The notes under the pieces: model-generated
Told to the model about the DNA's origin: nothing
Databases searched by the model: none
Seen by the model: only the letters and a program-made list of their open reading frames with translations
DNA from: CAZHGD01 sp964531735
GTDB taxonomy: Bacteria; Armatimonadota; UBA10988
Length of the DNA: 20,588 nucleotides
Assembly (NCBI GenBank): GCA_964531735.1
Contig: CAZHGD010000134.1
Coordinates: 1-20,588, forward strand
Reading direction: 5' to 3'
Made by a program: the position numbers and the translations under genes
In this document: piece after piece, positions 12,651 through 19,528 of the stretch
How the letters are laid out: the number at the start of each line of letters is the position of its first letter
How positions within the stretch are numbered: position 1 is the stretch's first letter

Positions 12651-14873
12651 CTACGGCTCGGCCAGGCGCTGGACGCCGCCGCCAAAGGTGGTGACCCAGA
12701 GGCGGCCGCGTTGGCGCGGGTCGAAGGTGATGCGGTGCGCATTGAGGAACGGCAGCCCCTCCAGGCGCGACCAACCGGCGCCGCCGTCACGGCTGAGCCA
12801 TACCCCGGCGCCATAGGTGCAATGGTAGACCACTTTCGGGTCTTGTGGATCTGTGATCGGCGCAAAACCTGGTCCGGTGTGGTGAACACGCACCCAACTC
12901 GCGCCGCCATCGGTGGTCCGCCAGAGGCCACCACCGGCTTTGCCGGCCGGCGCCTCCATGCAGCTCACATAGACGGTGCGGCCATCGCCCGGCACCACCG
13001 CGAACTCCGCCGGGTGCCACAACGGCTGCCCGGTGTTGACGCGCGTCCAGCGCTCGCCGTCGGCGCTACAGAACAGCCCGCCGGCGCGGATGTCACGCGT
13101 CCGCGGGTCGTACTTCATGGTCACCAAGGCCCAGAGGCGCTGGTCGGGCCCGCGGCGCACGCGGATGACGTTCGGGTTGCGGCCCAGGTCGAGGCCCTCG
13201 TTGCACCATTGCCAGGTGGCCCCCCCATCGCGGCTGCGGGCCACGCCCTTGCCCATCACCGCCGCCAGCATGGTGCGCCGCTCGGCCGGTGAGTCAGGAT
13301 CGAGCCACAGGTCGGTGCAGCCGCCCAGATCGGCCACCTTGCGCCAGGTGGCGCCGTAGTCGTCCGACCGGACCACGCCGCCCGGGTACTTCGCGGCGTC
13401 ACGCGTCACATAGCCCCAGTAGGGGATGTCGTGCGTGTTGCTCGCCGCGGCCCACAGCCGGCCCGGCACCGCCGGGTCGCAGGTCAGCGCGTAGAACGTG
13501 TTCGTCCACGGGCTGCCCTTCACCGCGTGCCGCCAGGTCTCGCCGCCATCGGTGCTGCGGAAGCAGCCGATGTCGGTGTAGCAGATGTAGTGGCGCTCTG
13601 GCTCGCGCGGGTCGATCACGTACTGCCAGGTGGTGGTCACGTTCATGCCGCCATTCGGTATGGCGCCGTCCCGCAGGGCGGGCGCGTGGGCCTGTCGCCA
13701 GGTGGCGCCGCCGTCGGTGGTCAACACCAGCCGACCGGGGTCGGGCCGCAGCACGATCTGCGGGTTGGTGTCGCTGACGGCCAGACCACTGGCCTCCGCG
13801 CCCCAGCCCCACTGCATCGACGACGTGATCCACTCCGGGCCCATGTTGTACTCGCGCATTCGCGGATCACCGTAGAGCACCGGTTGCCAGCTCTCGCCCC
13901 CATTGGTCGTGCGGTAGATGGTGGCATGGTGCGGTGACAGCACGCGCGTGCCCAGGTGCGACACGTAAGCCACGTCCGGTCGCGTGTCGGCGCAGACGAT
14001 GAAGTCATAGGCCGGCAGGTCGCGCGACCATTCGTCTTCCTTGCCCACGTGGTCGTTGAGGCCACCCATGGCCGGCTGCCAACTGGCGCCGCCGTCGAGC
14101 GAGCGGTAGACGCCGCCCGCGTAGCGCCCATCGGCCTGGCGGCCCCGCAGCGTGGCATAGAGGCGCGTCTGCCGCCCGTCGCTGCCGCCGGCGAAGCCCA
14201 GCAGGTCGCGCCCATCCTGGTCCAGCCCGGTGGTGGCCCGCTGCCAGGTGGCGCCGTCGTCGCCGCTGCGGAAGACCCCGTGCTCGCAGCCGACCACCAG
14301 CGCACCCGGCTGCCGGCCGTCGTAGGCGGCGCCGAGCACCAGACCGGCGTCGCCCGGCAGGTCGCCGGCGGCCGCCCAGGTCTGGCCGTCGTCACGCGTG
14401 ACGAACAGCTTGACCTGGCCCGCCTTGCGATAGGCGCAGAAGGCCGCCAGGCCGACCCCGGGCCGCGCCCGGTCGAAGCGGAACACGTGCGGGCCGACGC
14501 TGACGCCCCAGTCCGGCTGGCCCCACGGCCCGGTCAATGCGCGCCAAGTGGCGCCGCGGTCGTCGCTGACCAGGAAAGCGCTGGTGGTGCCACAGAACAC
14601 GCGCGCGGGCTGGCGCACGCTGAAGCCCCAGGCGCTGTGCCGGTAGCCGTTGACACTGCGGATCTGCTCGCCCGGCAGCATGGCCCACGAGCGGCCGCCG
14701 TCGGTGCTGCGGTAGGCACCGGACATGTCGCAGCCGGCGAACATCAACTGGTCGTCATGCGGCGAGATCGCCGGTGCGATGACCGTGCCCCCGCCGCCCG
14801 GCCCGACCGGCGACCAGCGCCCGGCCGCCTGGCACGACACCAGGGCCAACAGCCCGGCCAGAGCAACACGCAT
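12651..14873 (-). CDS. Asp-box (BNR) beta-propeller lipoprotein, GH74/sortilin-like
   Basis: A 740-residue protein. The ATG at 14873 follows CAGGAG. The N-terminus is short and hydrophobic and ends in LVSC (11-14), a good lipobox, so the protein is probably a lipoprotein. About thirteen Asp-box motifs (S/T-x-D/N-x-G-x-S/T-W) are spread over the chain, starting near residues 56, 103, 159, 203, 258, 322, 385, 440, 503, 547, 603 (shortened), 653 and 694. That number fits two seven-bladed propellers, as in GH74 xyloglucanases and the sortilin/Vps10 group. The WSPVGPGGGGTV opening is also like GH74-type proteins. I cannot assign catalytic aspartates with confidence, so it may be an enzyme or a binding protein. 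It is first in an operon with the PhzF-like and barrel genes. Confidence 0.87.
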   Translation of the reverse strand: MRVALAGLLALVSCQAAGRWSPVGPGGGGTVIAPAISPHDDQLMFAGCDMSGAYRSTDGGRSWAMLPGEQIRSVNGYRHSAWGFSVRQPARVFCGTTSAFLVSDDRGATWRALTGPWGQPDWGVSVGPHVFRFDRARPGVGLAAFCAYRKAGQVKLFVTRDDGQTWAAAGDLPGDAGLVLGAAYDGRQPGALVVGCEHGVFRSGDDGATWQRATTGLDQDGRDLLGFAGGSDGRQTRLYATLRGRQADGRYAGGVYRSLDGGASWQPAMGGLNDHVGKEDEWSRDLPAYDFIVCADTRPDVAYVSHLGTRVLSPHHATIYRTTNGGESWQPVLYGDPRMREYNMGPEWITSSMQWGWGAEASGLAVSDTNPQIVLRPDPGRLVLTTDGGATWRQAHAPALRDGAIPNGGMNVTTTWQYVIDPREPERHYICYTDIGCFRSTDGGETWRHAVKGSPWTNTFYALTCDPAVPGRLWAAASNTHDIPYWGYVTRDAAKYPGGVVRSDDYGATWRKVADLGGCTDLWLDPDSPAERRTMLAAVMGKGVARSRDGGATWQWCNEGLDLGRNPNVIRVRRGPDQRLWALVTMKYDPRTRDIRAGGLFCSADGERWTRVNTGQPLWHPAEFAVVPGDGRTVYVSCMEAPAGKAGGGLWRTTDGGASWVRVHHTGPGFAPITDPQDPKVVYHCTYGAGVWLSRDGGAGWSRLEGLPFLNAHRITFDPRQRGRLWVTTFGGGVQRLAEP

Positions 14874-14892
14874 CAGCGGCTCCTGGCCGTTC

Positions 14893-14922
14893 AGTATAGC
14901 GTGCGCCGCCGGCGACGCTCAA
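14893..14922 (-). promoter_or_regulatory. Sigma-70-type promoter of the Asp-box operon
   Basis: On the minus strand, TTGAGC (14922-14917) is followed after 18 nt by TATACT (14898-14893), close to the TTGACA/TATAAT consensus. The start codon lies about 20 nt further on, giving a very short leader. The -35 box lies in the loop of the upstream terminator hairpin. Confidence 0.6.
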
Positions 14923-14937
14923 CACCACCGGCGGCGC
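14903..14937 (-). terminator. Terminator-like hairpin after the prepilin gene
   Basis: GCGCCGCCGG (14903-14912) pairs perfectly over 10 bp with CCGGCGGCGC (14928-14937) around a 15-nt loop. It begins 7 nt past the prepilin stop codon on the minus strand. There is no T-run. It overlaps the promoter of the next gene. Confidence 0.55.
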
Positions 14938-14944
14938 GGCGCGG

Positions 14945-15607
14945 TCAGGGCGTGACCAGTCCCGGCATCTGGCCGGAGGCCGAGGCGGCCTGCATCCACT
15001 TGGCGTGGCCATCGGCGAAGCCGAGGTTCGACCCCGCGGCGTGTCGCGTGCAGGCTTCCACCCAGTTGCCCGCCTGGCTGGCGTTGCAGGCGTTGCCCGT
15101 CGGCCGCACGTCGACCCGCGCCCAAGCAAACGACCGCCCGCCGCAGCCGTCACCGTGCCAGTGCGAGGCGTCGCCCAGCGCGATCAGCGCGGCTGGCGTG
15201 GTGATGGCCGCGTCGGGGCGGGCCCGCAGCGCGCTGTTGTAGCCGTAGTTGAAGTGGAACTGGTTGGTGGAGTCCGCTGCGTTGGCCGCGTTGCGAATGC
15301 CATCGGGACAGACGAACAACTGCCAGCTCTTCACATACGGATAGGGATAGAACCGCCACCAGCAGACATTGGGGCCTTGGCTGCCTTGCGGCATCCCGGG
15401 CACCACATCGGTCAGCATCCAGAGCTGGTCGTAGTCCTGGGTGTACTGCAGCGACGCCAGCGTCAACTGCTTGATGTTGGACATGCAACTGCTCTGGCGA
15501 GCCTTGGCGCGGGCCTTGGCGAAAACGGGAAACAGAATGGCGGCCAAGATCGCGATAATGGCGATCACGACCAGCAGTTCGATCAGCGTGAACGCACGTC
15601 GCTTCAT
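14945..15607 (-). CDS. Type IV prepilin-like protein with H-X9-DG domain (DUF1559-like)
   Basis: A 220-residue protein. The ATG at 15607 starts MKRRAFTLIELLV, a class III prepilin signal: a basic leader is cut before F, E5 of the mature protein follows, and a hydrophobic helix comes next. The region after it (FPVFAKARAKARQSSC, then NIKQLTLASLQYTQDYD) and the C-terminal H-x9-DG motif (HAAGSNLGFADG) define the large family of prepilin-type proteins abundant in Armatimonadota and Planctomycetes. The central part is rich in aromatic residues and probably exposed. GGAG lies upstream at 9-nt spacing; an in-frame start 9 codons earlier is weaker. It is probably a minor pseudopilin or secreted surface protein processed by a prepilin peptidase. 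It stands alone between hairpin and promoter signals, with no pilus assembly genes nearby. Confidence 0.93.
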   Translation of the reverse strand: MKRRAFTLIELLVVIAIIAILAAILFPVFAKARAKARQSSCMSNIKQLTLASLQYTQDYDQLWMLTDVVPGMPQGSQGPNVCWWRFYPYPYVKSWQLFVCPDGIRNAANAADSTNQFHFNYGYNSALRARPDAAITTPAALIALGDASHWHGDGCGGRSFAWARVDVRPTGNACNASQAGNWVEACTRHAAGSNLGFADGHAKWMQAASASGQMPGLVTP

Positions 15608-15657
15608 GACATGACTCCGGACGACCCAACCCACGACCGGAATTCTCCGCTGTCGCG

Positions 15658-15663
15658 ATCATA
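15658..15663 (-). promoter_or_regulatory. Possible -10 box of the prepilin gene
   Basis: TATGAT on the minus strand lies about 50 nt upstream of the prepilin start, in the 161-bp gap between divergent genes. No well-spaced -35 box accompanies it (TTCACT is 22 nt away), so this is only a weak call. Confidence 0.3.
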
Positions 15664-15768
15664 TCGCATCGCGCTGCGGCGCGCCAGTGAACCTGAGCCG
15701 GCGCCACGGCCAGGGCATAGCCGGTTTGCGGGCGACGTGGTACTTGTAAGGGTGGAGCGAATGCGCCC

Positions 15769-17241
15769 ATGAGCTTCGGCACCAGTTTTGACCTGCACCT
15801 GCGCGCGGGCTACCCGCTGCTCTACCTGCCCACCGCCGAGGAGCGGCGGGCCGAGTTGGAGATCACCGCGGTCGCCGAGCGGTTGCAGCCGCCGCGGCGC
15901 GTGCTCATCTGGGACGCCGTCAACGGCTTCCACAACGCCGACGTGGCCAAGGGCCTGCCGCTGCCGGCGCTGGAGTACATCGCGCGATCGGCCGGCGACG
16001 AGCCGGCGGTGTTCGTCCTGCGCGACTTCCAGGTGTACCTGCGCGAGCCGCAGGTAGCCCGCTATCTGCGCAATCTCGCCGGCCTGCTGCCCTCGCGGCG
16101 CCAGACCATCGTCATCGTTTCGCCGCTGCTGGAGCTGCCCGCCTCGCTGGCCGACGACGTGACGATTCTCGACTTCCCGCTGCCGCGCTACGACGAGATC
16201 GACCGGCACCTCCGCGCGCTGCTCGACGGCCTCGATCAGCGGCTGGAGCCCGGCACCTGGGAGGCGCTGGTCAAGGCCGCGCAAGGCATGACCCTGGCGC
16301 GCATCGAGCAGGTGGTGCGCCTCGGTCTGGCCGAGAAGGGCACGCTGGACGAGTCGATCATCGACCGCGTGCTGGAGGAAAAGCGGCAGGCCGTGCGCCG
16401 CACCGGCGTGCTCGAGTTCATCGCCAGCACCGAAGACCTGGACGACATCGGCGGGCTGCACGGGCTGAAGTCGTGGCTGGAGCGCCGCGCGCTGGCCTTT
16501 AGTGAACGGGCCCGGCGTTATGGCCTGCCGAACCCGAAGGGCCTGCTGCTGGTCGGCATTCAGGGCACCGGCAAGTCGCTGAGCGCCAAGGCCACCGCGC
16601 AACTGCTGCGCGTGCCGCTGCTGCGCCTGGACGTCGGCCGGCTGATGGGTTCACTGGTCGGCGAGAGCGAGAGCCGCGCCAGGGAGATGATCCAGGTCGC
16701 CGAGGCGATGGCGCCGTGCGTGCTCTGGATCGACGAGATCGACAAGGGCTTCCGCGGCGTCGGCAGCTCGTTCGTCGGCGACAGCGGCACTTCGGCGCGC
16801 GTGTTCGGCACGCTGATCACCTGGATGCAGGAGAAGACCAGCCCGGTGTTCGTGGTGGCCACAGCCAACAACATCGAGGTGCTGCCCCCGGAACTGCTGC
16901 GCAAGGGCCGGTTCGACGAGATCTTCTTCATCGATCTGCCGAACGTCGGCGAGCGCCAGGAGATCCTTGAAGTCCACCTGACCAAGCGGCGCGCCCACCG
17001 CTTGCGCGAGTTCGACCTGCCGGCGCTGGCCGACGGCAGCGACGGCTACAGCGGCGCCGAGATCGAGCAGGCGGTGATCGACGCCATGTACGTCGGCTTC
17101 GAAGCGCGGCGCGAGTTCACCACGGCCGATATCGCCGCCTCGCTGGCCGACTCCGTACCGCTCTCGCGCACCAAGGCGCCCGAGATCGACGCGCTCCGCC
17201 GCTGGGCCGCCGAAGGCAAGGCCCGCGGCGCCAGCGGCTGA
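15769..17241 (+). CDS. Ycf46-like AAA+ ATPase
   Basis: A 490-residue protein, the usual length for this group. The N-terminal domain (about 1-210) has a degenerate P-loop-like alpha/beta fold, with RVLIWDAVNGF and the VFVLRDFQVYL strand. The C-terminal AAA module (about 225-470) has Walker A GIQGTGKS (263-270), Walker B CVLWIDEID (317-325), sensor 1 ATANN (364-368), an arginine-finger region LLRKGRFDEIFF (R381) and a sensor 2 region at GYSGAEIEQAV. Two-domain proteins of this shape are called Ycf46 in cyanobacteria and plastids; a role in CO2 uptake or stress has been suggested there, but the activity is unsettled. It is cytoplasmic, with no signal peptide. The ATG at 15769 has GGTGGAG 11 nt upstream, slightly far. 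No operon partner is present. Confidence 0.93.
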   Translation: MSFGTSFDLHLRAGYPLLYLPTAEERRAELEITAVAERLQPPRRVLIWDAVNGFHNADVAKGLPLPALEYIARSAGDEPAVFVLRDFQVYLREPQVARYLRNLAGLLPSRRQTIVIVSPLLELPASLADDVTILDFPLPRYDEIDRHLRALLDGLDQRLEPGTWEALVKAAQGMTLARIEQVVRLGLAEKGTLDESIIDRVLEEKRQAVRRTGVLEFIASTEDLDDIGGLHGLKSWLERRALAFSERARRYGLPNPKGLLLVGIQGTGKSLSAKATAQLLRVPLLRLDVGRLMGSLVGESESRAREMIQVAEAMAPCVLWIDEIDKGFRGVGSSFVGDSGTSARVFGTLITWMQEKTSPVFVVATANNIEVLPPELLRKGRFDEIFFIDLPNVGERQEILEVHLTKRRAHRLREFDLPALADGSDGYSGAEIEQAVIDAMYVGFEARREFTTADIAASLADSVPLSRTKAPEIDALRRWAAEGKARGASG

Positions 17242-17267
17242 GCGTAGCCGGCAGCCCACACAACCGC

Positions 17268-17289
17268 GGGCGACCCCAGGGGGTCGCCC
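17268..17289. terminator. Bidirectional hairpin between convergent genes, part of a dispersed repeat
   Basis: GGGCGACCC (17268-17276) pairs perfectly with GGGTCGCCC (17281-17289) around CAGG. It fills the gap between the AAA ATPase stop (17241) and the GH20-like stop (17290). The bases that follow share CGCCCCTACGGGC with the repeats at 7-19 and 136-148. Confidence 0.65.
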
Positions 17290-19377
17290 CTACGGGCGGT
17301 AGGCGGCCACCTCTTCGTCGAGCAGGCGGCGCATCCAGGCGATCTTCCACTCCAGGTGCGAGCGGTCGGTCATGTACTCCATGCTCGGCTCCCAGCCCAG
17401 CCGGGAGTCGAACTCGACCAGCGGAATCGTCGCCTCGGCGTTGGCGATCTCCGCCTCGCCGAGGGCCACCAGCTCAGCGAGCAGCGCCGTCGCGCGCGCC
17501 TGGCCGGTCTCGGCCAAGACCTGCTCGCGCAGCAGCCACCAGCGCTTGGTGTGGATGGTCGTCTGCACACACCGCCCGATGAACCGGCCCAGGTTGACCA
17601 TCCGGAGCGCATTGTCGCGCTTCGGCTCGGGCGTCTGCGCCAGCGCCTGCTCCAGGCAGTCGAGCCCTTCGGCCCAGCGGCGGCCCATGCGCTCCAACAG
17701 CCGGATCTCGGTCGGCAGGTCCTCCGGCTTGTGCGGCCTGTAGTGGGTGGTCAGGATCTCGTTGCCGAAGTGCGCGTAGGGCGCCGACGGGAACACATCG
17801 ACGTCGGCCTGGAACTGCAGCGGGTAGGCCGGCCCGACGCGGAACGGCCCGTACTGGTCCTCGTTGGTCGGCACGTAGTCGCGAATCGCCTCGCTCCACG
17901 CCTGCCAGGCACGAATTGCCAATGGCCCGCCGGCCGCGCCGAAATCACGCGCAGCGATGCGCTCGGCCAGCTCGGGAATCGACACCGCCGGCGTCCAGTA
18001 GGCCCACTTGGCCAACTCGCTGACGATGGACGGCCACCAGCCGTAGTGATGCGATTCCATCAGGCCGACCAGGCCCCAGTCCTCATGGGCCTGGAGCAGC
18101 GCCGACCAGCGCCGCGCCCAGTGGAACGGCACCGGCTCGTAGGGGATCACGCCGATGTCCCAGGTCAAGCCACCAGTGTTGCTCATGGTGTACAGCGGAA
18201 TGCCGCGCTCGTGCGCGGTCTGAGCCTCAGTGCGGAAATACTGGCCCGGACCTTCGAACGAGGCGGTGTAGTCCACGCACCGCGTGACGATGCCTTCCTT
18301 GACCACGTTCTCGAACATCTCGAACGTGGCCTGGAGCGAGATGTCGGTGGGCAGCGAACGGATCAGCGCCAGCCGGTCCGCTTCGGGCGCCCAGCCCCAG
18401 TTGTAGGTCCAGAAGACGATGTCGAGTTCGGGGTTGTAGCGCCGGACGGTCTTCTTCAACAAATCGAGCCACTGCGGGTAGTCGGTGCAGGGCCACCAGC
18501 CCGGGCTCGGCCGCGGATCAGGCTGGCCGTCGGGCGACGGATCGAGTCGCAGACGGCCGCGCGTGCGCTGGTCCTTGCTCGGAAACTCGCACGACTCGCC
18601 GACGAACACCAAGCCCTTGGCTCGCGGGCACGAGCGCAACAGCGCGCCGTAAGTGCTCTCGTAGTAGTCGGGCGCGGCCGGATCATCCGGGTGCAGCCGG
18701 CTCACCAGGTAGCTGTACAGGTAGACATCGATGCCGAAGAGCGCGGCGCGGTCGATCAGGTTGTTGATGTCCAGGTAGCCGGTGGTGGTCTGGTCGGGAC
18801 CCTTCACGAACACCAGAATCGCGTCCATGCCGGCATGGGCAATGGCGTTCAGGTGCGGATCGGGGAACTGGTCGATGCCCCAGCCGGAGTGGATCATCCG
18901 CGGCTGGAACACCGGCTCGCGAACGATATCGGTCGGCGCCAGGTAGGGGGCCTCGCGCAGGTTCATCAGGTCTTCGAGCCAGTAGGAGCCTTGCGCCGCG
19001 CCGCGTTCATCGCGGCCACAGACCACGACCCCCTCGGGCTCGATCACCAGCCGGTAGCTGCGCGGCTTGGCCAGCGCCGCACCCCAGGCGGGCGACTGCG
19101 CGGCGGTGGTCAGCCGAATGGTCCGCGCCTCCACCTCGTCCGCCGCCGGCGGAGCCTCGCGGGTCAGCAGCACCGACACGTGCTGGCTGCGCAGCAGGTA
19201 GTCCTGCAGGTCCTGGGCAACGCCGGTCAGGTAGTCGCCGGCATCCGGACTGACCGCAATGCGCCAGCCTGGCCCGATGGCCGTCTCGCCGGGCTCGGGC
19301 CGGAGCGCCGGGTCACGCCGGTTCGGCGTATGCACCTGGTTCAGCCGCTGGCGAAACTCGAAGTTGCGCTCTGCCAT
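17290..19377 (-). CDS. GH20-like protein (N-terminal zincin-like domain plus putative TIM barrel)
   Basis: A 695-residue protein; ATG at 19377 behind GGAGATG. Residues about 38-155 match the N-terminal domain that precedes the barrel in GH20-type hexosaminidases and relatives, ending in YRLVIEPEGVVVCGRDERGA followed by QGSYWLEDLM. Residues about 157-440 look like a TIM barrel, with REPVFQPRMIHSGWG at its start, beta-strand segments DAILVFVKG and IDVYLYSYLVS, and a GLVFVGESCEF loop. The C-terminal 250 residues are helical and Trp/Glu-rich. I see no signal peptide, so it probably acts in the cytoplasm on imported sugars, or the true start is different. The catalytic residues cannot be assigned because the canonical GH20 Asp-Glu pair is not obvious. 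GH84- or GH89-like enzymes are alternatives. The stop codon lies inside a dispersed repeat. Confidence 0.72.
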   Translation of the reverse strand: MAERNFEFRQRLNQVHTPNRRDPALRPEPGETAIGPGWRIAVSPDAGDYLTGVAQDLQDYLLRSQHVSVLLTREAPPAADEVEARTIRLTTAAQSPAWGAALAKPRSYRLVIEPEGVVVCGRDERGAAQGSYWLEDLMNLREAPYLAPTDIVREPVFQPRMIHSGWGIDQFPDPHLNAIAHAGMDAILVFVKGPDQTTTGYLDINNLIDRAALFGIDVYLYSYLVSRLHPDDPAAPDYYESTYGALLRSCPRAKGLVFVGESCEFPSKDQRTRGRLRLDPSPDGQPDPRPSPGWWPCTDYPQWLDLLKKTVRRYNPELDIVFWTYNWGWAPEADRLALIRSLPTDISLQATFEMFENVVKEGIVTRCVDYTASFEGPGQYFRTEAQTAHERGIPLYTMSNTGGLTWDIGVIPYEPVPFHWARRWSALLQAHEDWGLVGLMESHHYGWWPSIVSELAKWAYWTPAVSIPELAERIAARDFGAAGGPLAIRAWQAWSEAIRDYVPTNEDQYGPFRVGPAYPLQFQADVDVFPSAPYAHFGNEILTTHYRPHKPEDLPTEIRLLERMGRRWAEGLDCLEQALAQTPEPKRDNALRMVNLGRFIGRCVQTTIHTKRWWLLREQVLAETGQARATALLAELVALGEAEIANAEATIPLVEFDSRLGWEPSMEYMTDRSHLEWKIAWMRRLLDEEVAAYRP

Positions 19378-19432
19378 CGATCATCTCCGCGCGCTACGGA
19401 CGGTCCGCCTGACAGCCGCCCGACCGCGCGCC

Positions 19433-19461
19433 ATGTTAGCCTGCCGGGCCGACGGGTGCAA
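19433..19461 (-). promoter_or_regulatory. Possible sigma-70 promoter of the GH20-like gene
   Basis: On the minus strand TTGCAC (19461-19456) and TAACAT (19438-19433) are 17 nt apart, the ideal spacing. The start codon is about 55 nt downstream. Each box departs from consensus at two or three positions. It lies in the 151-bp gap (19378-19528) after the upstream gene's stop. Confidence 0.45.
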
Positions 19462-19528
19462 GCGGGATGAGGATCGCGTTCAGCAAGGAGCCCCGCCTGG
19501 CCGGCTGGTGCCGTCCAGGCCTGGTCCC

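Noticed and set aside
13956..15242. 428-codon plus-strand frame
   Set aside because: It is antisense to the Asp-box and prepilin genes, and crosses a promoter and a terminator.
15721..15768. Promoter TTGCGG with a -10 near 15741-15749 for the AAA ATPase
   Set aside because: The spacing is too short (about 12 nt) and the -10 candidates are poor.
17356..19470. 704-codon plus-strand frame, slightly longer than the gene opposite
   Set aside because: The minus-strand protein has a recognisable GH20-type N-terminal domain, a binding site and a promoter; the plus-strand translation is His/Arg/Gln-rich with no motif.
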